Part shown: piece by piece, positions 8,535-15,986 of the stretch | Layout of the letters: each line of letters starts with the position of its first letter | Numbering within the stretch: the first letter of the stretch is position 1 | NCBI GenBank assembly: GCA_965140355.1 | Contig: OZ223194.1 | Span: forward strand, 1,426,001-1,490,000 | Direction: 5' to 3' | Length of the DNA: 64,000 nucleotides | Source: Acetobacterium sp965140355 | GTDB lineage: Bacteria > Bacillota > Clostridia > Eubacteriales > Eubacteriaceae | Position numbers and translations under genes: made by a program | The notes under the pieces: generated by a model | Databases searched by the model: none | What the model was told of the DNA's origin: nothing | The model's input: only the letters and a program-made list of their open reading frames with translations

Positions 8535-9320
8535 ATGAAAAAAGGTATCATGTTTTATAACCGAATCGGTTTTATAACCTTGTTAAACAGAGAGATTCAT
8601 CGCTTTATGAAGGTACCGGTACAGACAATCCTGGCACCACTTATTTCCAATATCCTTTATATGGCAATTTTTGGGGGAATGTTACAGACTCGGTCCGTAG
8701 GGATTGATGGGGTCAGTTATCTGCATTTTCTGGTTCCTGGTTTAGCAACGATGGGAGCGATTTTTGCGGCTTTTCAAAATCCGGCTTTTTCAATTATCTC
8801 TCAGAAATTTCAGAATACGATTCAAGATCTGAACAGTTACCCGATTTCGATTACGGAAAAAATTCTGGCCTTTGTTTTTGGCGGGATGTTTAGAGGCGTT
8901 TTAGTAGGCGTGCTAACTTATGTGGCCACAATTTTTTTTGTCGGATATGAAGTTGTGCATCCACTATTTTTTGTATTAGCTTTGATGGCGACATCGTTTG
9001 TTTTTGCATCAATAGGTTTAATCGCGGGATTGATCTTAGATAATTTTGAGAAAATGAATTTTATTCTTGCAATTATCATTACCCCGCTCACTTATCTTGG
9101 CGGCGTTTTTTTTGAGATTTCAAAGTTACCGGGGTTTTTATCGGCAATTAAATATATTAACCCTATTTTCCCGTTGGTGAATGTCTCGCGATATGCCTAT
9201 ATTGGCGTTTGCGAAGGAAACATAACAATCCATATTGTTATCACTCTGGCTTTGGTTTTGAGTTCGTTTTTCATTGCGGCTTATGTATTTAAAAAGGGGA
9301 TTGGCATTAAAACGGTATAG
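8535..9320 (+). CDS. ABC-2 type permease
   Basis: This 261-aa integral membrane protein is the partner of the preceding ATPase. It has about six hydrophobic segments, an N-terminal amphipathic stretch (LLNREIHRFMKVP) and the conserved ABC2 loop near YLGGVFFEISKLPGF. The ATG follows TAGGAG. The DrrB/NodJ-like layout fits export of a small molecule. It is the last gene of the operon; no strong terminator is visible before the tRNA promoter at 9369. Confidence 0.9.
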   Translation: MKKGIMFYNRIGFITLLNREIHRFMKVPVQTILAPLISNILYMAIFGGMLQTRSVGIDGVSYLHFLVPGLATMGAIFAAFQNPAFSIISQKFQNTIQDLNSYPISITEKILAFVFGGMFRGVLVGVLTYVATIFFVGYEVVHPLFFVLALMATSFVFASIGLIAGLILDNFEKMNFILAIIITPLTYLGGVFFEISKLPGFLSAIKYINPIFPLVNVSRYAYIGVCEGNITIHIVITLALVLSSFFIAAYVFKKGIGIKTV

Positions 9321-9368
9321 GCCAATTTTAAAGATTAATGAAGAAAATTATAAAAAAACAAAAAAGAG

Positions 9369-9397
9369 TTGACAGGATCGCTTATTTCAAGTATACT
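9369..9397 (+). promoter_or_regulatory. Promoter of the tRNA cluster
   Basis: TTGACA (9369-9374), 17-bp spacer and TATACT (9392-9397) stand directly upstream of the first tRNA. It is close to the consensus expected for stable RNA genes. Confidence 0.8.
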
Positions 9398-9422
9398 AAC
9401 ACTTGTCTCTAAGAGAGGCAAT

Positions 9423-9496
9423 GCGGGTGTAGCTCAGTGGTAGAGCCCTGGCCTTCCAAGCCAGTCGCGAGGGTTCGATTCCCTTCACCCGCTCCA
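9423..9496 (+). tRNA. tRNA-Gly (anticodon TCC)
   Basis: The acceptor arms GCGGGTG (9423-9429) and CACCCGC (9486-9492) pair fully and the 3' CCA is encoded. The anticodon loop CTTCCAA gives TCC, and the D-arm and GGTTCGATTCC T-arm are standard. It is the first tRNA of the cluster. Confidence 0.95.
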
Positions 9497-9515
9497 TTTT
9501 TGCGAAAAGGATTGA

Positions 9516-9592
9516 GCGCCTGTAGCTCAGTAGGATAGAGCAACGGCCTTCTAAGCCGTGTGCCAGGGGTTCGAATCCCTTCAGGCGCACCA
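9516..9592 (+). tRNA. tRNA-Arg (anticodon TCT)
   Basis: The acceptor GCGCCTG pairs with CAGGCGC and CCA is encoded. The anticodon loop CTTCTAA gives TCT, which reads AGA/AGG. The T-loop GGTTCGAATCC is canonical. Confidence 0.95.
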
Positions 9593-9621
9593 TTTTTTAG
9601 ATATCGGGTTTTTATATCGTG

Positions 9622-9698
9622 GTGGGTATAGTTCAATCGGTTAGAGCGCCAGATTGTGGTTCTGGATGTTGTGGGTTCGAGTCCCATTATCCACCCCA
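9622..9698 (+). tRNA. tRNA-His (anticodon GTG)
   Basis: The acceptor GTGGGTA pairs with TATCCAC (one G-T pair), the discriminator is C and CCA is encoded. A G at 9621 can serve as the G-1 identity base opposite C73 that is typical of tRNA-His. The anticodon loop TTGTGGT gives GTG. Confidence 0.95.
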
Positions 9699-9720
9699 TT
9701 TCTATATCATTATTTTTTAT

Positions 9721-9797
9721 AGGGGTATAGCCAAGTTGGTAAGGCACCAGATTTTGATTCTGGCATTTCGTAGGTTCGAGTCCTGCTACCCCTGCCA
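9721..9797 (+). tRNA. tRNA-Gln (anticodon TTG)
   Basis: The acceptor AGGGGTA pairs with TACCCCT, the discriminator is G and CCA is encoded. The anticodon loop TTTTGAT gives TTG. With gatCAB at 1.9-5.1 kb, this tRNA may be charged through Glu-tRNA(Gln). Confidence 0.95.
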
Positions 9798-9837
9798 TTT
9801 TATTCGGCAGAGCAAACAGATAATTTAATCGTTTCAT

Positions 9838-9868
9838 GACCCGTTAGCTCAGTTGGTATAAGCAGAGA
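9838..9868 (+). pseudogene. 5' fragment of a tRNA-Lys-like gene
   Basis: GACCCGTTAGCTCAGTTGGT matches the 5' acceptor strand and D-arm of the intact tRNA-Lys at 9980 with one base changed, and shares the upstream CAT. After the D-arm the sequence diverges: no anticodon arm, T-arm or matching 3' acceptor strand follows. The next 35 bases contain an 8-bp inverted repeat (CAAAAATG/CATTTTTG at 9871-9905). It is a truncated duplicate, or a tRNA disrupted by an insertion or deletion. Confidence 0.75.
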
Positions 9869-9979
9869 ACCAAAAATGCACGAATGAAATGAGTGAACAT
9901 TTTTGCGTGAATCACTTAGTCAGGCAAATTAACGGATTACACAAACTGATGAAGACAAACAAAATTAAATAATTATCAT

Positions 9980-10055
9980 GACCCATTAGCTCAGTTGGTA
10001 GAGCATCTGACTTTTAATCAGGGTGTCGGGCGTTCAAGTCGCCCATGGGTCACCA
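9980..10055 (+). tRNA. tRNA-Lys (anticodon TTT)
   Basis: The acceptor GACCCAT pairs with ATGGGTC, the discriminator is A and CCA is encoded. The anticodon loop CTTTTAA gives TTT. It is the last tRNA of the cluster. A short inverted repeat (ACCGCAGATCATAA / TGATCATGCGGT-like, about 10066-10095) followed by TTTTTATTTT may terminate the cluster. Confidence 0.95.
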
Positions 10056-10234
10056 TTTGAAATCACAACCGCAGATCATAACGATCATGCGGTTTTTATT
10101 TTGCCCAAAAAGCAAATTAAGATTTACTTTACCCAAAGATAGTAATTAAGCCAAAGAAGATAATTGGTATTTTATCTTGAAATAGGGTATAAATGAATCG
10201 TCGTAAGTGGTAAAAAAACTAAAAGGATGTTTAG

Positions 10235-10975
10235 ATGAGCGAAAAAAAGAATTTTAAAAAGGCGATCAAAATTGCTGCTATTATTTTTACAGCTTTGATC
10301 ATTGGAATATTGACTTATCTGGGCGATTATTACCGGGGCGATCAAACCGCCCATGAGGCGATGCAATCAAACGAACAGGTGAAGGTGCAAGAAGAAGGCA
10401 ACCTGATTATTTTTACGCCGACAACCAGTGCAGGCGAAACAGGTTTTATTTTTTATCCTGGTGGGAAGGTAGAGGCGATTGCCTATGCACCATTAATGCA
10501 ATTGTTGGCAAAACAAGGGTTTACAGCCGTGATTGTAAAGATGCCGTTTAATTTGGCGGTTTTTAATCCCGATGGCGCAAATAAAGCGGTTGCAGCTTTA
10601 CCGGAGATAACCGATTGGGTCATTGGTGGCCACTCGTTAGGTGGGGTGATGGCAGCGGATTACGTCGCCAGTCATCCAGATCAGCTTGAAGGGTTAGTTC
10701 TATTGGGCGCTTATGCCAATAAAGATTTATCGCAAAGTAAGGTTACTGCCTTAAGTTTATTTGGAACGGAAGATTGGGGTTTAAAACCGGAAGCATTTGC
10801 AGCGGCAAAAAATAAAATGCCGGAAAAGACGATTTACTTTGAGATGATTGGTGCAAACCATAGTGGCTTTGGCAATTATGGGGCGCAAGCTGGTGATGGG
10901 ACTGCGTTTATTTCAGCGGAGGAGCAACAAGCGCTTACCGTTGAAAAAATTATGGAAATCTGGAAAGGAAACTGA
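10235..10975 (+). CDS. Membrane-anchored alpha/beta hydrolase
   Basis: This 246-aa protein has one N-terminal membrane segment (residues ~9-28) followed by an alpha/beta-hydrolase domain facing outside. The nucleophile elbow GGHSLGG places the catalytic Ser at 134; Asp180 (GTEDWG) and His209 (GANHSGFG) complete a plausible triad. The family includes esterases, lipases and dienelactone-hydrolase-like enzymes; the substrate cannot be told. The ATG follows AAAGGATG. msrA begins 1 bp after its stop, so the two are cotranscribed. Confidence 0.85.
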   Translation: MSEKKNFKKAIKIAAIIFTALIIGILTYLGDYYRGDQTAHEAMQSNEQVKVQEEGNLIIFTPTTSAGETGFIFYPGGKVEAIAYAPLMQLLAKQGFTAVIVKMPFNLAVFNPDGANKAVAALPEITDWVIGGHSLGGVMAADYVASHPDQLEGLVLLGAYANKDLSQSKVTALSLFGTEDWGLKPEAFAAAKNKMPEKTIYFEMIGANHSGFGNYGAQAGDGTAFISAEEQQALTVEKIMEIWKGN

Positions 10976-10976
10976 A

Positions 10977-11504
10977 ATGGAAGATAATATAAAAGAAATA
11001 ACATTGGCTGGAGGTTGTTTTTGGGGAACCCAAAGGTATTTTCAAGCGATTAAAGGGGTGGTTCAAACGGAGGTTGGTTATGCCAATGGGAAAACCAAAA
11101 AACCAACGTATCAAGATGTCTGTCAGCATAATACCGGACATGCCGAGGTCGTAAAGGTTTTTTATGATCAGCGGATGATCACGCTGCCGTTTTTATTAAC
11201 ACTATATTTTGAAATCATCGATCCGGTAGCGGTAAATCGGCAGGGAAATGATGTTGGAAGTCAGTATCGTACGGGTATTTATTATCAGGACCCCGCAGAC
11301 CGGGAAGTGATTTTAAAATCAGTACATGAATTAAGGCTGGAAATGGGAGTCCCGTTGGCGATTGAAGTGTTGCCACTGGAAAATTACAGTCCGGCCGAGG
11401 CGTATCATCAGCAATATCTTAGGAAGAATCCCGGTGGCTATTGTCATATTGGTAGTCAAGAATTTAACAAAGCGGCCAAAGCGATAGATCCATCAATTAA
11501 ATAA
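10977..11504 (+). CDS. msrA: Peptide methionine (S)-S-oxide reductase
   Basis: MsrA (175 aa) repairs methionine-S-sulfoxide in proteins. The active-site motif GGCFWG has its catalytic Cys at residue 14; the family segments GYANG, HNTGHAEVVKV, GNDVGSQYRTGIYY and YHQQYLRKNPGGYC are all present. Cys in the last motif may be the resolving residue. The ATG overlaps the vicinity of the hydrolase stop with AAAGGAAA upstream. No MsrB domain is fused. Confidence 0.95.
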   Translation: MEDNIKEITLAGGCFWGTQRYFQAIKGVVQTEVGYANGKTKKPTYQDVCQHNTGHAEVVKVFYDQRMITLPFLLTLYFEIIDPVAVNRQGNDVGSQYRTGIYYQDPADREVILKSVHELRLEMGVPLAIEVLPLENYSPAEAYHQQYLRKNPGGYCHIGSQEFNKAAKAIDPSIK

Positions 11505-11527
11505 AAGATAATGAAAAGAGGAAATAC

Positions 11528-11899
11528 ATGCGTATTATTGGGAATATCATTTGGATTATATTTGGTGGCTTGATCATGGCAATTGTCTGGCTGCTGGCGG
11601 GGATTCTTTGCTGTATTACGATTATTGGCATCCCTCTGGGGTTGCAGGCTTTTAAAATGGCACAACTGGTGTTTTGGCCTTTTGGGAAAAGTGTCGATTA
11701 TTCGGGGATGGGAACCGGCTCGGTGATTTTGAATATTTTATGGATTCTTATTTTTGGTTGGGGGTTGGCATTGGGGTCGGCAGTTTTAGGTTTGGCTTAT
11801 TGTATTACCGTTATCGGCATTCCGTTTGGATTACAATGGCTTAAATTTGCTAAGTTGGCGCTGTTTCCATTTGGCGCACAAATCATTGATATTCAATGA
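11528..11899 (+). CDS. YccF-domain inner membrane protein
   Basis: This 123-aa membrane protein contains two YccF repeats, each with a pattern like CCITIIGIPLGLQAFKMA followed by WPFGK or FPFGA. Four hydrophobic segments are predicted. The function of the family is unknown. It lies 23 bp after msrA with a GAGGAAATAC site and may be the last gene of the hydrolase-msrA operon. Confidence 0.85.
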   Translation: MRIIGNIIWIIFGGLIMAIVWLLAGILCCITIIGIPLGLQAFKMAQLVFWPFGKSVDYSGMGTGSVILNILWILIFGWGLALGSAVLGLAYCITVIGIPFGLQWLKFAKLALFPFGAQIIDIQ

Positions 11900-11917
11900 G
11901 GAATTAAGCTATTAAGC

Positions 11918-11947
11918 TTGACAAGAAATTGAAATCGATACTATAAT
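11918..11947 (+). promoter_or_regulatory. Promoter upstream of metNI with inverted repeat at start site
   Basis: TTGACA (11918-11923) and TATAAT (11942-11947) have an 18-bp spacer. An 11-bp inverted repeat (AAACGGTGGGT/ACCCACTGTTT, 11948-11979) covers the predicted start site. The 215-bp leader up to metN shows no S-box SAM riboswitch core. A second TATAAT-like hexamer lies near 12077. Confidence 0.65.
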
Positions 11948-12194
11948 AAACGGTGGGTGATTTATAAACCCACTGTTTTAGTATAATCACGCTTTCTTTA
12001 AAAAAATAATAATACCAAACTGCATTTTTGATTTAGTGCCAGGGCGCTTTTGAATGTCAGAAAAAGACGGACAGTTTATAATAGCTGTTTGCGGGCCATA
12101 TTTTTAAGGAGGTCAAAGATAATCGGAAAAGTTTTATGCGATTGTTTTTGTTGAGCGAGTAAATTTGTGAATGAGGAGGGTAAGGTGCATCAAA

Positions 12195-13220
12195 ATGAAT
12201 AAGACATCCCCAAAACCCATTATTGAAATAAGAGACCTTGGTAAAACATTTCGCCCTAAGAGCGGGGAAGTAAAAGCTTTAGATGGGATTAATCTAAGTA
12301 TTAATCAAGGTGATATTTACGGTATTATCGGCATGAGCGGGGCTGGAAAAAGTACCTTGGTACGCTGTATTAATTTGCTTGAAAAACCGACCAGTGGGAG
12401 CGTTTTTATCGATGGACAGGATATTTCCCAGCTAACCGAAAAAGAACTGCGGACGGTACGTTATTCGGTGGGAATGATTTTTCAGCAATTTAATTTGCTG
12501 ATGCAACGAAGTGCGGAAAAAAATATTCTTTTTCCGTTGGAAATCGCTGGAGTGGATAAAGAAACGGCGAAAAAAAGAACCGCGGAATTGTTAGAATTGG
12601 TGGGTCTGCCGGATAAAGCCAAAGCCTATCCGGCACAGTTGTCAGGCGGACAAAAACAACGAATTGCGATTGCCAGAGCATTAGCTAATAATCCTAAAAT
12701 TCTTTTGTGCGATGAAGCAACTTCGGCACTTGATCCTTCGACAACTAACTCCATTCTGAAACTATTAAAAGAAATTAATCAAAAATTGGGAATTACAATA
12801 GTGATCATTACTCATGAAATGAGTGTGGTTGAGCAAATTTGCAGCCATGTGGCAATTATCGATAAAAGCAAGATTGCTGAGGATGGGGAAGTTGAAGAAA
12901 TATTTAAAAACCCCCAAACCGAAATTGCCAAGAAAATGATTTTTTCTGAAAATGATCAAGGTCAAGTTGCAATGGGTAAGAATCGTTATCGGATTGTTTT
13001 TGATGAAAAATCATCGTCCGATTCAGTAATCGCCGAAATGATTTTGGAAACAAAATGTAGGGTCAATATTCTTCATGCTGATATGAAAAATATTGATGGC
13101 ATCACTTTTGGGCAAATGGTGATTCAGTTGCCGGAAGACGAACTGAGTGCATCCCGGGCCATTCACTATTTGAAGTCCCACCAAATTACAGTTGAGGAGG
13201 TGGGAAGACATGTGGGATAG
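12195..13220 (+). CDS. metN: Methionine ABC transporter ATP-binding protein
   Basis: MetN (341 aa) energises uptake of methionine. Walker A GMSGAGKST, signature LSGGQKQR, Walker B LLCDEATSALD and the H-loop ITHEMSVV are present, followed by a C-terminal NIL regulatory domain (~265-340) that binds methionine in the family. I chose ATG 12195; an in-frame ATG at 12171 has no ribosome-binding site and overlaps the purine-rich GAGGAGGGTAAGG that can serve 12195. The end overlaps metI by 11 bp. The NIL domain and order N-I-Q support methionine over other MetN-like substrates. Confidence 0.92.
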   Translation: MNKTSPKPIIEIRDLGKTFRPKSGEVKALDGINLSINQGDIYGIIGMSGAGKSTLVRCINLLEKPTSGSVFIDGQDISQLTEKELRTVRYSVGMIFQQFNLLMQRSAEKNILFPLEIAGVDKETAKKRTAELLELVGLPDKAKAYPAQLSGGQKQRIAIARALANNPKILLCDEATSALDPSTTNSILKLLKEINQKLGITIVIITHEMSVVEQICSHVAIIDKSKIAEDGEVEEIFKNPQTEIAKKMIFSENDQGQVAMGKNRYRIVFDEKSSSDSVIAEMILETKCRVNILHADMKNIDGITFGQMVIQLPEDELSASRAIHYLKSHQITVEEVGRHVG

Positions 13221-13869
13221 TTCAATGACGGCATTGATCATTCAAGGGACCTTTGAAACCTTGTATATGACATTAGCTTCAACCTTACTGGCTTATCTTA
13301 TCGGGTTGCCCATGGGGGTATTGTTAGTTACCAGCGATTCGGAAGGGATTGTCCCGATAAAAAGCCTTAATACCGTGTTGAATATTGTTGTCAATATTAC
13401 TCGGTCGATTCCTTTTTTAATTTTATTAATTGCGGTGATTCCGTTAACACGATTGATTACTGGGACAACCATTGGTTCGACCGCAACAATTGTTCCGTTG
13501 GTGATCGCAGCGGCTCCGTTTATTGCCCGACTGGTTGAATCTTCGATTAAAGAAGTGGACTATGGAATTATTGAAGCTGCCCTTTCAATGGGTGCCAGTC
13601 CTTTGCAAGTAGTAACAAAGGTGATGATTCCAGAAGCTAAACCATCGTTGATTATTGGCGCAGCGATTGCAACAACAACGATCTTAGGGTACTCAGCGAT
13701 GGCGGGAATTGTTGGCGGCGGCGGTCTTGGTGATATTGCTATTCGCTTTGGCTATTACCGATACGAAACCGGTATGATGGTGGTTACGGTGATATTGCTG
13801 GTTTTAGTCGTTCAGATTTTTCAGGAAGTTGGGATGAAAATTGCGCAGAAACAGGATCGGAGAAAATAA
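13210..13869 (+). CDS. metI: Methionine ABC transporter permease
   Basis: MetI (219 aa) is the membrane channel subunit. It has five hydrophobic segments and the EAA coupling loop (EAALSMGASPLQVVTKVMIPEA). The ATG at 13210 lies 9 bp after GAGGAGG inside metN. The MetI-typical ending (GGLGDIAIRFGY) is present. The gene is translationally coupled to metN. Confidence 0.93.
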   Translation: MWDSSMTALIIQGTFETLYMTLASTLLAYLIGLPMGVLLVTSDSEGIVPIKSLNTVLNIVVNITRSIPFLILLIAVIPLTRLITGTTIGSTATIVPLVIAAAPFIARLVESSIKEVDYGIIEAALSMGASPLQVVTKVMIPEAKPSLIIGAAIATTTILGYSAMAGIVGGGGLGDIAIRFGYYRYETGMMVVTVILLVLVVQIFQEVGMKIAQKQDRRK

Positions 13870-13883
13870 AGCAAGGAGATTTT

Positions 13884-13904
13884 ATGACCAAAAACTCGAT
13901 TTGA
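13884..13904 (+). other. Six-codon ORF with strong ribosome-binding site between metI and metQ
   Basis: AAGGAGATTTTATG begins a short frame encoding MTKNSI and a stop; the stop lies just before the metQ promoter. It may be chance, a leader peptide, or a relic of an older start of the next gene. Confidence 0.3.
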
Positions 13905-13905
13905 G

Positions 13906-13934
13906 TTGACAGGTTATGTGCTTCGTGCTATATT
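13906..13934 (+). promoter_or_regulatory. Separate promoter for metQ
   Basis: TTGACA (13906-13911), 17-bp spacer and TATATT (13929-13934). It allows the binding protein to be made in excess over the transporter, as is common for lipoprotein subunits. Confidence 0.7.
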
Positions 13935-13987
13935 ACATATTATTCAAGTAGGAATTATATGAAAAAGAGAATGAAAAGGAGAAGATC

Positions 13988-14800
13988 ATGAAAAAATTAG
14001 GTACCGTATTATTGATTAGTGTTCTTGGCTTGGCATTATTCACTGGCTGCACAGCTAAAGGCAGTGATGAAAAAACGATTGTTGTTGGTGCGAGTCCAAC
14101 GCCTCACGGTGAAATTTTGGCAGTCGCCGGGGAAGTATTAAAAGAAGAAGGTTATACTCTTGAAGTTAAAGAATTTACGGACTATGTTCAGCCAAATTTA
14201 ACCTTGGAAAATAAAGAATTAGATGCTAATTTTTTCCAACATCTGCCATATCTGGAAGACTTTAATGATAAAAATAATACCAAGCTGGTGAGTGCCGGGG
14301 CTGTTCATTATGAACCATTAGGTTTATATCCCGGTAAAATAAAAACTTTGGATGCGATTGTTGATGGATCAACCATTGCTATTCCGAATGATACCACAAA
14401 CGAAGCGCGAGCGTTGTTATTACTGGAAACAATTGGATTAATTAAAGTTGATCCGAATGTCGGTTTGGAAGCAACGCCCAAAGATGTGATTGAAAATCCC
14501 AAAAATATCTCGTTTAAAGAACTTGAAGCGGCACAACTGGCACGTTCTTTACAGGACGTTGATTTGGCGGTCATTAACGGAAATTATGCGATTGAAGCTG
14601 GATTAAATGTCGGAACAGACGCAATTGCCAAAGAAGAAAAGGATTCGTTGGCGGCTCAGACCTATGCAAATATTGTTGCAGTTCGTGCCGGTGATGAAAA
14701 GAGCGATAAAACAGTCGCTTTAATGAAAGCATTAACCAGTGATAAAGTTAAAGCTTACATCGAAGATACTTATCAAGGGGCAGTAGTTCCCATTTTTTAA
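13988..14800 (+). CDS. metQ: Methionine-binding lipoprotein
   Basis: MetQ (270 aa) is the extracellular substrate-binding lipoprotein of the MetNIQ importer. The signal peptide ends in the lipobox LFTGC (lipidated Cys21). The NLPA/MetQ domain begins VGASPTPHGEILA and contains DANFFQHLPYL and AIPNDTTNEARAL, all typical. It follows metI with its own promoter and ends at a strong terminator. Confidence 0.94.
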   Translation: MKKLGTVLLISVLGLALFTGCTAKGSDEKTIVVGASPTPHGEILAVAGEVLKEEGYTLEVKEFTDYVQPNLTLENKELDANFFQHLPYLEDFNDKNNTKLVSAGAVHYEPLGLYPGKIKTLDAIVDGSTIAIPNDTTNEARALLLLETIGLIKVDPNVGLEATPKDVIENPKNISFKELEAAQLARSLQDVDLAVINGNYAIEAGLNVGTDAIAKEEKDSLAAQTYANIVAVRAGDEKSDKTVALMKALTSDKVKAYIEDTYQGAVVPIF

Positions 14801-14812
14801 ATCAAAAAACAT

Positions 14813-14857
14813 AAAAACATCCGTTGGAAGCTTTTCTTCCAACGGATGTTTTTTTAA
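14813..14857. terminator. Bidirectional terminator between metQ and the minus-strand secreted-protein gene
   Basis: A 15-bp perfect stem (ACATCCGTTGGAAG and complement) with a CTTTT loop, an A-run on the left and a T-run on the right. It can stop both convergent genes. Confidence 0.9.
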
Positions 14858-14868
14858 GGGGAAAAGAG

Positions 14869-15201
14869 TTATCGGGTTCTTCCTCCATGTCGCATGCCAC
14901 TGCCATCTTGAGGACGGGTGCCACCACCAACATCACAAACGCCATCGCCATTTTCATCAATAAATTCTCCAGAGCCGGCGCCATAACCAGAGCCAACGGG
15001 ATTTCCAGTAAGATCACAGATACCGTCACCATCGGCATCGCCGGTTCCCTGACAATTTGAATATTGTGGGACGCCGCCATTACCTTGACCGAGGCCAGAC
15101 CCGTCACGAGCACCATGTCCATTGCCGTTTGCGGCAAAGGTGGTACCTGCGGTTGCTAACATTAAGGCCAACGATGTGACAAGAATTACTTTTGCTTTCA
15201 T
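14869..15201 (-). CDS. Small secreted protein with two calcium-loop motifs (copy A)
   Basis: This 110-aa protein has a signal peptide (residues 1-24, ending TTFAA) and a mature part rich in Gly and Asp. Two DxDxDG-type loops (DADGDGICD at 55-63, DENGDGVCD at 82-90) resemble dockerin, EF-hand or thrombospondin-3 calcium-binding loops; cysteines at 50, 62 and 89 are conserved in the paralogue. It is a tandem duplicate of the gene at 15308-15631: the middle ~145 bp are identical in DNA, and the ends differ. The ATG follows GGAGG. Function is unknown; extracellular calcium-dependent binding is inference. Confidence 0.8.
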   Translation of the reverse strand: MKAKVILVTSLALMLATAGTTFAANGNGHGARDGSGLGQGNGGVPQYSNCQGTGDADGDGICDLTGNPVGSGYGAGSGEFIDENGDGVCDVGGGTRPQDGSGMRHGGRTR

Positions 15202-15246
15202 TATAAATTCCTCCGTTTTTTTATTTTTATTGCTTTCAATGTTTGT

Positions 15247-15280
15247 ATTATAAGATAGTTGTATGTCATTTATGTGTCAA
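15247..15280 (-). promoter_or_regulatory. Tandem TGACA box promoter of copy A
   Basis: On the minus strand TTGACA-N5-ATGACA (11-bp period) is followed after 11 bp by TATAAT (15247-15252). The proper -35 position reads ACATAA, so the direct repeat probably binds an activator that replaces the -35. The layout equals that of OmpR/PhoB-type sites. The same arrangement is at 15686-15719 and 17791-17824. Confidence 0.65.
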
Positions 15281-15307
15281 ATCAATGTTTGAAAATTTAT
15301 TTAAAGA

Positions 15308-15631
15308 CTAGCGACCGCGATGCATTCCTGATCCGTCTTGAGGATGAGTACCATCACCGACATCACAAACGCCATCGCCATTTTCATCAATAAATTCTCC
15401 AGAGCCGGCGCCATAACCAGAGCCAACGGGATTTCCAGTAAGATCACAGATACCGTCACCATCGGCATCGCCGGTTCCCTGACAATTTGAATATTGTGGG
15501 ACGCCGTCATTACCTTGACCGAGACCAGATCCATCACGGGCGCCTTGGCCATTGCCATTGGCGGCAAAGGTGGTACCTGCGGTTGCTAACATTAAGGCTA
15601 ATGACGTTACTAAGATTAATTTTGCTTTCAT
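15308..15631 (-). CDS. Small secreted protein with two calcium-loop motifs (copy B)
   Basis: This 107-aa paralogue of the neighbouring gene starts 430 bp upstream of it on the same strand. The signal peptide is nearly identical and the two DADGDGICD and DENGDGVCD loops are unchanged. The C-terminus differs (ends GMHRGR rather than GRTR). The ATG follows GGAGG. High DNA identity points to a recent tandem duplication or gene conversion. Confidence 0.8.
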   Translation of the reverse strand: MKAKLILVTSLALMLATAGTTFAANGNGQGARDGSGLGQGNDGVPQYSNCQGTGDADGDGICDLTGNPVGSGYGAGSGEFIDENGDGVCDVGDGTHPQDGSGMHRGR

Positions 15632-15685
15632 TAATAAATTCCTCCGTTTTTTTTATTTTTTATTTTTGTTGCTTTCGATGTTTGT

Positions 15686-15719
15686 ATTATAGGATGGTTG
15701 TATGTCATTTAGGTGTCAA
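15686..15719 (-). promoter_or_regulatory. Tandem TGACA box promoter of copy B
   Basis: The minus strand reads TTGACA-N5-ATGACA (15703-15719), an 11-bp gap and TATAAT (15686-15691). This is identical in geometry to the copy A promoter. Confidence 0.65.
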
Positions 15720-15741
15720 AATAAAAGAAATTTTAATTTAG

Positions 15742-15986
15742 TTAAGGGGAGTTAAAAAAATAGATAATTGCAAAACGGCCGTGAGCGTTGGGAGCGGTTT
15801 GGCTTGATTAAGAAAAAAGCGGTGAGGGCAGAATAAAAGACGATTAGTTAACAGATCATGATTTTGTGCTGTTGCGATCATAAAAGCAACAGCGCGAGAA
15901 CATCAACTGATAATAAATCGCCTCCATCGAACGAAGAACAAAAAATATTGAAATAGAATGGTGATTATTGGTATCGTAACGATTAG
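15742..15986. other. Intergenic stretch with one hairpin
   Basis: No coding frame is supported in this stretch. It contains a perfect 8-bp inverted repeat (GCTGTTGC/GCAACAGC, 15868-15893) without a T-run. The hairpin lies downstream of the minus-strand gene ending at 15987 and may mark its mRNA 3' end. Confidence 0.4.

Noticed and set aside
9396..9837. Open frames on both strands across the tRNA cluster
   Set aside because: They overlap five clear tRNA genes and encode no recognisable protein.
12100..12160. Strong AAGGAGGTCAAAG site before metN without a nearby ATG
   Set aside because: The following frame has no start and ends after a few codons; it probably has no coding role.
11948..12194. 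SAM riboswitch before metN
   Set aside because: No S-box core or other SAM class motif is visible; only an inverted repeat at the start site.
14802..15567. Alternative minus-strand frames with repeated hydrophobic peptides
   Set aside because: They are second-frame shadows of the duplicated secreted-protein genes; the chosen frames have signal peptides and GGAGG sites.
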